Shown piece by piece: positions 55,268-64,000 of a stretch of DNA of 64,000 nt. A program made the translations under genes and the position numbers. How positions within the stretch are numbered: the stretch's first letter is position 1; the number at the start of each line of letters is the position of its first letter. Below the pieces are notes generated by a model. The model saw nothing but the letters and a program-made list of their open reading frames with translations. It did not search any database and had not been told where the DNA came from. The DNA is from Melitaea cinxia. Lineage: Eukaryota; Arthropoda; Insecta; Lepidoptera; Nymphalidae. Where the stretch lies: NCBI RefSeq assembly GCF_905220565.1, contig NC_059400.1, forward strand, positions 9,508,159-9,572,158. The letters are read 5' to 3'.

Positions 55268-55690
55268 TTATTCAAAAAGTACCTCTGAGAGATGAGAGAG
55301 CAGCGAGCTCTTGTCAATAATGTTATCAGCAATTACCTATTACTAAAACGAAATGTATGCCAAGGGACTATACTGGGCTAGCTATATTCCTCATATGTAT
55401 TGATTATTTATAGACCAGTGCTTTTAGATTTTGAAACCTAAAAAAAATATAATAGGATGAAACCTATTGGAAAAGGAAGAAATACAACGAAAATGTAAGG
55501 AAAAATAAATTACGGGCGAAATGAGTTCGTGGAGTGGTATCCGATCAGATCTCCGTTTAAGGGTAAAAACGGTTTATCTCGATGTCCGGCTAAACTATAA
55601 GTCCTATGAAAATAAAGTTCAATGGCAAAGTTGTAGGTACTAAAAATATCCACAACTTTGTATTTAATTAATTTAATTTTTTTCCTAATA

Positions 55691-55873
55691 CGCACCGCAA
55701 AAATTTGTAACGCCCTTCCGGCTTCCGTTTTTCCAACGAACTATAACTTGGGTATCTTGAAATCAAGAGTAAATAGGCATCTTCTAGGCAAGCGCGCTCC
55801 ACCTCAAGCTGCATCTTCACTTGCCATCAGGTGGGATCGTAGTCAAGCGCTAGTCTATATTAAAAAAAAATAA
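55691..55873 (+). pseudogene. LINE ORF2 C-terminal remnant
   Basis: RTAKICNALPASVFPTNYNL, then ILKSRVNRHLLGKRAPP, matches the last residues of jockey/CR1-type LINE ORF2 proteins (RTxxxWNxLPxxVFPxxYNLxxFKxxVNxxL). An A-rich stretch follows. No RT is present upstream, so it is 5'-truncated. Confidence 0.65.
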
Positions 55874-56044
55874 AAAAAAATATTACACTTTTTTCACATA
55901 ACCTCAAAACTGATGTGAAAAACTCAAAAACCAAGTTTTTGGTTTTTTATTTTTATCTTTTACAAGAAAAAAGTTTTTTACGAAATTTGGCGAAAACTTA
56001 CCTTTTATGTCCCAAACACACTGTAATTTTATTTTTTTCAAAAG

Positions 56045-56185
56045 GTCGGTTGTCTGGAAGAGATCGCTCTTTAGCGATAAGACCGCCTTTTGTATATTTC
56101 TTTTTTTGTCATTTTTTCTTGCATATTTTATGCAAGAAAAAATCTTCTTATATATTTTTTTTGGTTGTACAATAAAATATATTTG
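56045..56185 (+). mobile_element. LINE 3'-end remnant
   Basis: GAAGAGATCGCTCTTTAGCG, ATAAGACCGCCTTTTGTATA and TTGTACAATAAAATATAT correspond to the block at 14885-15035. It lies about 170 bp downstream of the ORF2 C-terminal remnant and may belong to the same insertion. Confidence 0.62.
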
Positions 56186-56784
56186 AATTTGTATTTTTTT
56201 TTATGTAAAATATTTATTATTTCACCTTATTTTGACCTCAATATCGACAAAAGCACCCTTATTTTTAATCGAAAATTCTCACGTCAAAATATTAGCTTTT
56301 TTAAAAAAGACGGCGGGCTTTTTGTTTGTTGAAATCTCAACTTTCTGATGGTGTAAAAAAATATACATTACTATGGTAAATGTTTTCAGAAAATGCAAAG
56401 TAGTACTCAGAAAATGAAAAGAATATTTAATAAGACATCTACAATATTTTGTGAAAGTTGTAGAATCTTCTTTAAATTATATACGCAGACGCTTACTGAT
56501 TGCTATTTTAAGAAATCACCTGAGTGACCTGCGAAAAATTTTAGCCCTTCAAAAGCTATTTCACAGAGACGTAGGGAAGGGGCTAGGAGGGTCTTGGCCT
56601 TACTACCTCTTATTTCTTTGCATCACAATTATTTTGATTACACACATTTCACTATACACATGTAAAGAGTTTCTTAGTGTGAATTTTGACTCAGTACATA
56701 AAACATATATGATATATGAGTTTAAATATCACTTAGGATTCGTTAGTATTAAGTACTAATAGATTACACCTATTTATTTATTTT

Positions 56785-56920
56785 AATTATCTATTTTACA
56801 CTTTATTGTACACCAACCAAATAAAAGAAACAAGCAACATTAACAATAATTAGTAGAAAAAAAATGTACAAAAGGCGCCCTTATTGCTAAAAAGCAATCA
56901 AAATTAGGGCAAAGGAGATG
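56785..56920 (-). mobile_element. LINE 3'-end remnant, reverse copy
   Basis: On plus: ACACTTTATTGTACACCAAC, AATGTACAAAAGGCGCCCTT and TTGCTAAAAAGCAATC. This is the reverse complement of the 33835-33962 block. Confidence 0.6.
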
Positions 56921-56964
56921 ATATATTGACGGTGTAGGTGTACAGTTGAATTTTATAAAAAACC

Positions 56965-57736
56965 AGCTGTGCCCGCGGCTACGCCCGCGTTGAAATCGGT
57001 GTGTCACAAAGTTTTCCCAGCAAACTTCTAATGAAACTCTCATCAAAATCGGCGTAGCCTTTTCGTAAACCTTCCTCTTGAAGCCCCTTCTCTATTGGTG
57101 AGTCGATTTTGAGGGAATCGATCATATACATTTTTGGGGACTTTGTTTTATAATACACTACCTGTTGCCCCTGACTACGTCCGCGTGAAGCATGCGTCGC
57201 GTCGAACAAAATGGTTCGTTGAATTCGTCAGAATTGTGGTATGAAATAATGTAGTAATAATATAGTATTGTAGTGTAAATATTTTTAAAATATACTGCAT
57301 GCAATTTACTTTTTAATATGGTTCTACGTAAATATATGCCACGGAATAGTGTAACGCACGCTCCTCCGTGACTCCGTGACGTCAGGGGTAAATAAAATAT
57401 CCTAGTAACGTAAAAATTAGATATTGTATAAAATATATATTTTTTTGTAGTACTTATAAGTGATCAATATAAATGTTTCTTGAACACAGGGTTGCAAATG
57501 TGGTTATTTTCCTTTAAACCGACCCTGCTGTATATGTTTCATACTAACTATCAACCCCAATTATACCCTCTTAGGCATAGAATATCGCAAAATCCGTTCT
57601 TAGCGGACGTCTACTAACTATAATCTACCTCCCTGCCAAATTTCATCTTTTTCCATCCTGGATGGATGGACCATCCAGCGGTTTTTGAGTTCTCGTGATG
57701 AGTGAGTCAGTGACCTTTCTCTTTTATATATATAGA
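56965..57736 (-). mobile_element. Helitron-like element (inner unit of the tandem block)
   Basis: Minus strand: 5' end A|TCTATATATATAAAAGAG at 57736, 3' end CGCGGGCACAGCTGG|T at 56965 (CTGG also fits CTRR). The interior contains GTAGTCAGGGGC and AAGGTTTACGAAAAGGCTAC. No coding capacity. Confidence 0.55.
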
Positions 57737-59125
57737 TTACGATGCACTATTTGGATACCTTCTCACCATCTATAGAGCATACATTTTATATTTCAAGTCT
57801 CTTACTTCAAAAACATAGGACTTTCATACAAACTTCCAACCCCCGTTTACCCCCGTAAGGATCGAGTTTCGTAAAATCCTTTCTTAGCGGATGTCTACGT
57901 TCTATAAGGAACCTACCTGCCAAATTCAAAGTTTGTAGGTGTTATAGTTTCGGAGATTTCGTGATGAGTGGGTCAACCTACAATCCCCCGTTTTAACCCA
58001 AAAAAGAAGTTGATTTCTAAATATACATTATTTGAACACGTTCTCATCATTTATAGAGCATACATTTTAAATATCAAGCATCTTAATTCAAAAACCTAGA
58101 ACTATCATACAAACTTCCAACCCCCTTTTTACCCCCTTAGGGGTCGAGTTTCATAAAATCCGTTCTTAGCGGATGTTTACGCTCTATAAGGAACCTATCT
58201 GCCTAATTTCAAGCTTGTAGGTGTTATAGTTTTGGAGATTTCGTGATGAATGAGTCAAACTACCATCCCCCGTTTAAACCCCAAAAGGGAGTTGATTTCT
58301 AAATATACATTATTAAGACACCTTCTCACCATCTATAGAGCATACATTTTATATTTCAAGTCTCTTATTTCAAAAACCTAGAACTATCATACAAACTTCG
58401 AACCCCCGTTTTACCCCTTTAAGGATCGAGTTTCGTAAAATGCTTTCTTAGCGGATGTCTACGTTCTATAAGGAACCTACCTGCCAAATTCAAAGTTTGT
58501 AGGTGTTATAGTTTCGGAGATTTCGTGATGAGTGAGTCAACCTACCATCCCCCGTTTTAACCCAAAAAGGGAGTTGATTTCTAAATATACATTATTTGAA
58601 CACCTTTTCATCATTTATAGAGCATACATTTTAAATATCAAGTATCTTACTTCAAAAACATAGAACTTTCATACAAACTTCCAACCCTCGTTTTACCCCC
58701 TTAGGGGTCGAGTTTCGTAAAATCCGTTCTTAGCGGATGTCTACGCTCTATAAGAAAACTACCTGCCAAATTTCAAGTTTCTGGGTGTTATAGTTTCGGA
58801 GATTTCGTGATGAGTGGGTCAACCTACCATCCCCCATTTTAACCCAAAAAAGAAGTTGATTTTTAAATATACATTATTTGAACACGTTCTCATCATTTAT
58901 AGAGCATACATTTTAAATATCAAGCATCTTACTTCAAAAACATAGAACTATCATACAAACTTCCAACCCCCTTTTTACCCCCTTAGGGGTCGAGTTTCAT
59001 AAAATCCGTTCTTAGCGGATGTTTACGCTCTATAAGGAACCTATCTGCCCAATTTCAAGTTTATAGGTGTTATAGTTTCGGAGATTTCGTGATGAATGAC
59101 CTTTCGGTTTTATATATATTATAGA
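57737..59125 (-). repeat. ~282-bp tandem array, about five units, ending in a Helitron 5' terminus
   Basis: The phrase GGAGATTTCGTGATGA recurs at about 57955, 58238, 58519, 58801 and 59083, spacing 281-283 bp. Each unit has TTTATAGAGCATACATTTTA (or CTATAGAG...), a CTTCAAAAAC block, CCTTAGGGGTCGAGTTTC and TCTTAGCGGATGT. The units fall into types: those near 57740 and 58310 share CACCATCTATAGAGC, while those near 58010 and 58870 share CACGTTCTCATC and GCGGATGTTTACG. The far end on minus is A|TCTATAATATATATAAAAC, a second Helitron-type 5' end. Confidence 0.8.
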
Positions 59126-59145
59126 TAAAGTGAAACAACTCAATA

Positions 59146-59245
59146 AATAGACATACATACATACCTACATAGAAAGATTATTTACATACATACATACACA
59201 CATACATACACATATACATACATACAAACACATACACACGTAAGT
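59146..59245. repeat. (CATA)n-rich simple sequence
   Basis: Repeated CATACATACATA and CACATACACA runs with small interruptions. Confidence 0.85.
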
Positions 59246-59269
59246 TCATCACTATCATCACTACATAGT

Positions 59270-59520
59270 ATAAATCAAAGTCGCTTTTTCTGTCCCTATA
59301 TCCCTATGTATGCTTAAATCTTTAATACTACGCAACGGATTTTGATGTGGTTTTTTTTTTAATAGATAGAGTGATTAAAGAGGAAGGTTTATATGTATAA
59401 TAACATCCAATAAATAGTGGAGAAATACTGTTATTTTTGAGGTTTCTAATGTGATGTCGTAAATAATTACATTTTTTTCCGCTTACATTGCAAACGCAGG
59501 CTGAATCCTACGAGATTTAT
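59270..59520 (+). repeat. Probable interspersed repeat (AAAGTCGCTTTTTCTGTCCC type)
   Basis: The phrases AATACTACGCAACGGATTTT and AAGAGGAAGGTTTATATGTA are ones I recall from recurrent repeats in moths and butterflies. No second copy in this window, so the call is tentative. Confidence 0.35.
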
Positions 59521-59812
59521 CAAAATAATGTACTAAATAATGTATATTTAAATTATTGAAAAGGTCTACAGAAAACTCCACTATGGTATATGTCTATCTC
59601 TTATGGACATCCCACAATAATTTTTTTTTGTAATTTACTTTTTACGACAAATAATGGTTAATTTTCGAAGCGATTTTAACCAATACAGCATTAATCCTTA
59701 TCTAATTAAATACCTTAAATTCGTTGTTGATTTAATATAAATCTATATGGCCTTTTACAGTATGTGATTTAAATGAATATTTTCGAAAATATTACAGATT
59801 TAAAAATTGCGG

Positions 59813-60152
59813 CGGTGTACTGTGTGGCTACGGTACTAAAGAATATAGCCACCCCCTCTCTTCCAGTGGGTGTCGTAAGAGGCGACTAAGGGATAACACA
59901 GTTCCGCTACCACCTTGGAACTTAAAAAGCCGACCGGTGGCGGGATAACCATCCAACTGCTGGCTTTGAAATACACAGGCCGAAGACGGGCAGCAGCGTC
60001 TTCGGTGCGACAAAGCCAGCCCTGCGGTCACCAACCCGCCTGCCCAGCGTGGTGACTATGGGCAAAACACATGAGTTCGCGCTATTTTTGGCTTGAACTT
60101 GTGGAGGCCTATGTCCAGCAGTGGACTGTATAGGCTGTAATGATGAATGATG
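59813..60152 (+). mobile_element. SINE-like retroelement copy with 11-bp target duplication
   Basis: AAAAATTGCGG occurs at 59802-59812 and 60153-60163. The 340-bp body starts CGGTGTACTGTGTGGCTACG and ends GTCCAGCAGTGGACTGTATA followed by an AATGATGAATGATG tail. It is the complement of the copy at 8496-8863 and the best-preserved one. No ORF with a recognised domain. Confidence 0.78.
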
Positions 60153-60217
60153 AAAAATTGCGGGACGTAGCGTTTGCGGCGGTTCCGGCCGGCCGGCCGG
60201 GGCGGCAGGAGCGTGCC

Positions 60218-60225
60218 TATAAATA
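60218..60225 (+). promoter_or_regulatory. TATA box in a GC-rich patch
   Basis: TATAAATA preceded by a CCGGCCGGCCGGCCGG-rich stretch (60186-60207) and followed by GC-rich sequence to 60290. It stands out sharply from the AT-rich surroundings and resembles the TATA region at 63196, but no ORF follows. Confidence 0.35.
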
Positions 60226-60319
60226 GCGCGTTTGAGGCCGCGGTTCTCTCTTTAGCACTTTGAATTTAGCAGCGATCGGACGATGTTGATGATTGTTGAT
60301 TATCCATAGGCTATGTATT

Positions 60320-60352
60320 TTATACCCGTGCGAAGCAGGAGTGGGCCGCTAG
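60320..60352 (+). mobile_element. Helitron 3'-terminus remnant
   Basis: ACCCGTGCGAAGCAGGAGTG then GGCCGCTAG|T, the same 3' end as at 950-989. Only the terminus is recognisable. Confidence 0.5.
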
Positions 60353-60604
60353 TACTATATAAATAAGAAGTTTTTAAACAATATTAATAGTGACAGAAGA
60401 AGATAAAATCATAAGATTGGAAATGAACCATCAGGTTGGTAAAATGCCTTGTGTTTCCAATCTTTCTCTATGGAGCCGAAACTTGATCTCTAAGACTGCA
60501 GGATCGCCGTTAAATCGACGTATTAGAGTTGTGCTGGAGACGCCTCCTAAAGATCCCGTGGACGGCGTTTCGCACCAACGTATTCACGCAAGAGAGCACG
60601 CGGT

Positions 60605-60703
60605 CGAAAACCAACCCGCTGGATAGACGTCATCACAAGGGCTACTGAGTCCACCATGGTCCAGTGTAATCGCGAAGCCTCAAACAGAGGGAAATGGAAG
60701 TAA
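60605..60703 (+). pseudogene. LINE C-terminal coding remnant
   Basis: RKPTRWIDVITRATESTMVQ then CNREASNRGKWK and stop: the RPxTRWxDxIxxxAxxxWxxxAxxRxxW pattern of RTE-like LINE C-termini. Upstream sequence back to about 60400 may be more of the same element in broken frames. Confidence 0.5.
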
Positions 60704-61787
60704 ATCGCCAGGAGAGCTACCCTCGGAAATACTATCGACCCACCAAACACTCCACTATGTATCTCGTCAGCGCAGCCACGACCACTTTGATAAGAGTGTG
60801 CAAATAAGAAGAAGATATAGGAAAATGCCTCAAGTGGCATTTGACCGTATTTAGTAACATGGTCATTTGAAGAAACAATAATTAAGTCTAATAGTGAAGG
60901 AGAACAATTAGGAAAAATATGAGTAGCAGAAAAAGGTAAAATATGCAAAATCCACTGCTTTGACAATATAATTAAGACACCTACTTAATTACTTATTTCA
61001 TCAAATATATATCCTAATAGTTATAGTGTCTCCTAGTTCGGCTGCAGACGTGATCTAATGTTGGATTATTCTGCTTATGAAAATGTATGTAATGTGTGTA
61101 TGAAAGAAAAAAAAATAGTAACAACAGGTTTGTTCTATTTAAAAATAAAACAATATATAACAAAATATTTAACATATTTATACCAAAGAATATACATGAA
61201 TACACAATATTTGAAGTTTCCATAAAAATTAATATAAATGATTGAAAGATAACTTATACCTGACCAAAAAGTAACAATGTTACGAATAACTAATATTTTG
61301 TAATTTTTCTGTGTCAGTTACAGCTTCTGTTTTCTCTATACTGTTTCAGTTAAGACTTTCAATATAATTATACTGATAACTAAACGAAGATTATATTATT
61401 GGTGCTTATTATTTAACTCGAGGTCAGAGTTGTATCATACTTTACTAACGTGACGTAGTTTACATATCTGCGCTACTACTATAAAGGTGGAAAGTGAGTT
61501 TGTTTGTTTGAATAAGGTAGACCATCTTCAGATTTACATTTATTGACTGGCACCAAAGTCGTGCCGTTAGGTACTCCGATCATTTTCATAAATTTTGTCT
61601 ACGGTGACCTTAGATGCCCTAAATTTTAATTGGTTCATTTTGACCAAATTATTTAAAAGATACAGTAAATAATTAAAAATTTTAACAGAGAAAAAGTCAA
61701 AAGTACCCATATTTGTATATATCTTGCGACAAATTAACAGCTTGCGAACCCCTTTGGTTTAGTCTGTTTTTAGTTTTTAGTATAAAT
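60704..61787. other. Intergenic, nothing recognised
   Basis: No supported coding sequence. 61485-61520 (CTATAAAGGTGGAAAGTGAG then TTTGTTTGTTTG) resembles the inner 5' part of lepidopteran Helitrons. Confidence 0.4.
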
Positions 61788-61800
61788 TAGTGTTGCCCAA

Positions 61801-61960
61801 ATTCAGTCTTGGTCTTGCAGTCTTGGTCTTGTTCTTGCGTTTTTGCAAGACCAAGACCAAGAACAAGACCGCGTATTTTTAGCAAGACCAAGACCAAGAC
61901 TGACCGTGCAAGACTTGAGCAAGAACAAGACATAGCCTGCAAGACTCTTGCGTCTTGCAG
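61801..61960. repeat. CAAGAC/GTCTTG palindromic repeat cluster
   Basis: More than a dozen CAAGAC or GTCTTG motifs. A strong hairpin pairs TCTTGGTCTTGTTCTTGC (61823-61838 area) with GCAAGACCAAGACCAAGAAC (61845 onward) around a short T-rich loop. Further direct copies run to GCGTCTTGCAG. Confidence 0.85.
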
Positions 61961-62849
61961 CTAGGACTTAGCGCTATTTCACTGAGTAGTTAGGTCTAAC
62001 AGTTCGGTGTATAGGTAGGTACGCTTAGGAATTCTATGAGACGCAAAAAACTGTATCAAAGAATATGAAAAACTGGACCTATGCGCATTACGACTAATAC
62101 CATAAACATAGCGAATAAAAAAATATCTATTAAAATCAAACTGAGTGCATGCATAGTTATGTTTTAACCATCGGCACTTTGATAATGCGGCATCAAAGGT
62201 TTTGTACTTACTTATCAAAGAAATTTGCCGCTTTTCGGAAGTACATGGTTATGATACACGCGCCGGCGGCTTCTTTTGAAATCTAAAACAATCGTTGCCG
62301 CCACGCCGAAATCATAACATTTGACACTATTTGATTGCCGCCATAGGGCGTAGGTATACTCATGCAAAATAATTTCGAATTTTAAGAGTACCTACAGGTG
62401 TTCCAAAGAATAAATAAGTTTCAGAGTGCTTAGAATGAAAATGAATACATTATACTGATCACGCAAGTAGTATTATGATTAGGATAAAATGGTAAGGATA
62501 GGTAGTAGATGTCATATTAATTCATTCTAGTAAGTATATATTATAATATTGATTACTTATATGGTTTTAAACTAATTACTTAGGTACTATTATTGTACAT
62601 TTAGTCATTATATTTCTTAAGTTTTTACAAGAAAAAATAGCAAAAAGTGTTCAAATATCACCCGTTTAAAAAATATTGTAGCCACTTTTAAATATACTTG
62701 AAACGTGTAAAAAAATTCTACAAAACTAATAAAAGAATATAAAAAGCGTAGGTACTTACCTACTAATAAAATAAAAAGCCTGCGATAAGAGTTTTGTATT
62801 ACTTACCAGCCCGAATATCTCTGAGAGAGATGATGAGAGTAAGTATTTA

Positions 62850-62987
62850 CTAGCTGTGCCCGCGACTTCGTCCACGAGGAATAGTAACTTTGGAGGTATA
62901 GTGACGTTCAGGACTTATTTATTTATTTTAAAACTTCTGTCATCAAACATACAAACGAACTCTTCAGCTTTATAATATTAGTATAGA
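62850..62987 (-). mobile_element. Complete 138-bp non-autonomous Helitron
   Basis: Minus strand: A|TCTATACTAATATTATAAAG at 62987 to GTCGCGGGCACAGCTAG|T at 62850, with the hairpin-forming GGACGAAGTC just inside the 3' end. The shortest complete copy in the window. Confidence 0.78.
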
Positions 62988-63195
62988 TGTACGCCAAAAC
63001 ATTCACTTATATGTAAAGAATAGTGATTGGCACTAATTCTTTACATATATTTTATTCACGCGTCGCGTCTGTACAAGTAGGTAATATTTAGTGTGTGTTT
63101 GTACGCCGCACGCGGCATTGTTTGATTTGCGGCGGCATCCTTTTCATAGAGCCGGCACGTGGCGAGGCGGCGCGGTAGAAAGCAAGGAAACGTAC

Positions 63196-63203
63196 TATAA
63201 ATA
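63196..63203 (+). promoter_or_regulatory. TATA box upstream of the BED-finger exon
   Basis: TATAAATA 124 bp before the ATG, after a GC-rich CGGCGCGG-type patch, with CCAGTCATT about 30 bp downstream as a possible initiator. Confidence 0.5.
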
Positions 63204-63319
63204 AAGGAATTATTTTAATTCCAGTCATTTCCAATTGAGCTGTGCTTCGAGTCTAACTTAATAATTGTTTTTACTAATTCTCGTTGTTTTCTAAAAACGT
63301 ATCACGTGTACAATTTAAT

Positions 63320-63619
63320 ATGAGTGACGAAGATTCAAATTATTCTAGTCCGAGTAACGAGAGTTTGAGTCACAGATCTAAAAGACCCAAAAGCAAATTT
63401 GAGGAGTTTTTCGAAATAATTCATGCATCCCAAACTGCCTTCTGTAAATTGTGCCAACATAAAAAGATTGAAATAAAAATGAAAAACAGAAACACTTCAG
63501 GCTTAAGAAAACATCTAATATCTTTCCACAAAAAGGAATCAGAAATATTTCTTCCTGTTAAACCAAAATTAAGTGGAGATATCACAAGCTTTTTAGTAAC
63601 CGCTGGAAGAAGTGGATAG
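63320..63619 (+). CDS. BED zinc-finger protein, first exon (probable hAT transposase)
   Basis: From ATG the exon encodes 99 aa: an acidic/serine start (MSDEDSNYSSPSNES), a basic SKRPKSKFEEFFEII, then a BED-type finger with C-x2-C in AFCKLCQHKK and H-x4-H in GLRKHLISFHKK. BED fingers bind DNA and sit at the N-terminus of many hAT transposases and of ZBED host proteins. The exon ends GGA TAG|GTAAGA: the stop codon is the last codon before a strong donor. A matching acceptor TTTGTTTCAG lies at 63973-63982, and the next exon opens in the same phase with SENSSD. The TAG is therefore either a nonsense change (for example from CAG) or a real stop with the intron in the 3' UTR. The start was chosen at 63320 because it is the first ATG. 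Confidence 0.65.
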   Translation: MSDEDSNYSSPSNESLSHRSKRPKSKFEEFFEIIHASQTAFCKLCQHKKIEIKMKNRNTSGLRKHLISFHKKESEIFLPVKPKLSGDITSFLVTAGRSG

Positions 63620-64000
63620 GTAAGAATATTTTTTTAACAGTTAAAAGAATTTTAACTCTGCGTAGCTATTCATGCGATACTTTCAAAAACGCCATTAACT
63701 TACGTAAGTATTTTTGAGTTAGTGGTGTTTTCATCTAGGGGTGCGACATATTAAGTATGTAATTATCGTCTTAAATATTTTTTATAAACACCCATATTTT
63801 CATTTAATCGGCCAGTAACAACTAAGTACTTTATTTTGGTAAATTACAGTACAGTGCAACCTTAATATAACAAATATCAATTTAACGATTTTCTCGATTT
63901 AACAACAACAAACCTCCTCCTCTTATACGCTCAAACCTAGTATGTTTTAAATAATAACACAAGATTTATTGTTTTGTTTCAGTCGGAAAACAGCAGTGAC

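Larger units (their letters stand above)
61788..64000 (+). mobile_element. Left part of a probable hAT transposon, runs off the window
   Basis: Inferred from co-location: a TAGTGTTGCCC end, a 160-bp CAAGAC-rich palindromic subterminal zone, a TATA box and a BED zinc-finger exon with an intron. TAGTGTTG ends with CAAGAC subterminal repeats are a pattern I associate with insect hATs. The right end and target duplication lie outside the window, so the left boundary is provisional. A small Helitron has inserted at 62850-62987. Confidence 0.5.

Noticed and set aside
57500..59125. CRISPR-like array
   Set aside because: Whole ~282-bp units repeat with no unique spacers, and the genome is an insect. 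It is a tandem array in a Helitron.

Overview
This is AT-rich insect nuclear DNA, and most likely lepidopteran (moth or butterfly). The signs are short spliced host genes and a dense load of Helitron-like elements with A|TC...CTAG|T ends, tRNA-derived SINEs, R1-, RTE- and I-type LINE pieces, and hAT elements. Nothing suggests bacterial or phage DNA. Family names come from memory of motifs and were not searched.

Host genes. Two spliced genes are assembled here from exons with canonical GT/AG junctions and continuous reading phase. A Rab-family small GTPase (204 aa, five exons) lies on + at 25338-27446. An NHEJ1/XLF-like DNA-repair factor (256 aa, five exons) lies on - at 31864-36129. The two genes converge, separated by about 4.4 kb of repeat-rich DNA.

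Mobile elements. An apparently intact two-ORF LINE (36450-42042: zinc-knuckle ORF1, then ORF2 with endonuclease, reverse transcriptase and RNase H) sits about 320 bp upstream of the NHEJ1-like start codon, in divergent orientation. The rest of the window is a layered transposon landscape. It includes a 677-bp hAT-type MITE with a perfect 8-bp target duplication (23589-24265) and a decayed TTF/DUF4371-type hAT with a perfect 8-bp duplication (50972-53467) that carries a composite tRNA-derived SINE with its own 12-bp duplication. Other cases are a SINE nested in a small inverted-repeat element and fused to a tRNA-Asp 5' half (8477-9119), a SINE nested in an older repeat inside NHEJ1 intron 1, two abutting Helitrons (29661-30385), and a Helitron with a ~282-bp internal array (56965-59125). 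A broken retroelement C-terminus (48244-49185) and an R1-clade LINE fragment beside TTAGG-type repeats (54748-55267) are also present.

Right edge. From 61788 the window enters what looks like a hAT transposon: palindromic CAAGAC-rich end, TATA box, BED zinc-finger exon, and an intron whose acceptor lies 18 bases before the window ends. The exon ends in TAG directly at the splice donor.

The long gaps (1-8.4 kb, 13-23 kb, 43-46.6 kb, 49-51 kb) are AT-rich and show no convincing coding sequence beyond degraded repeats.
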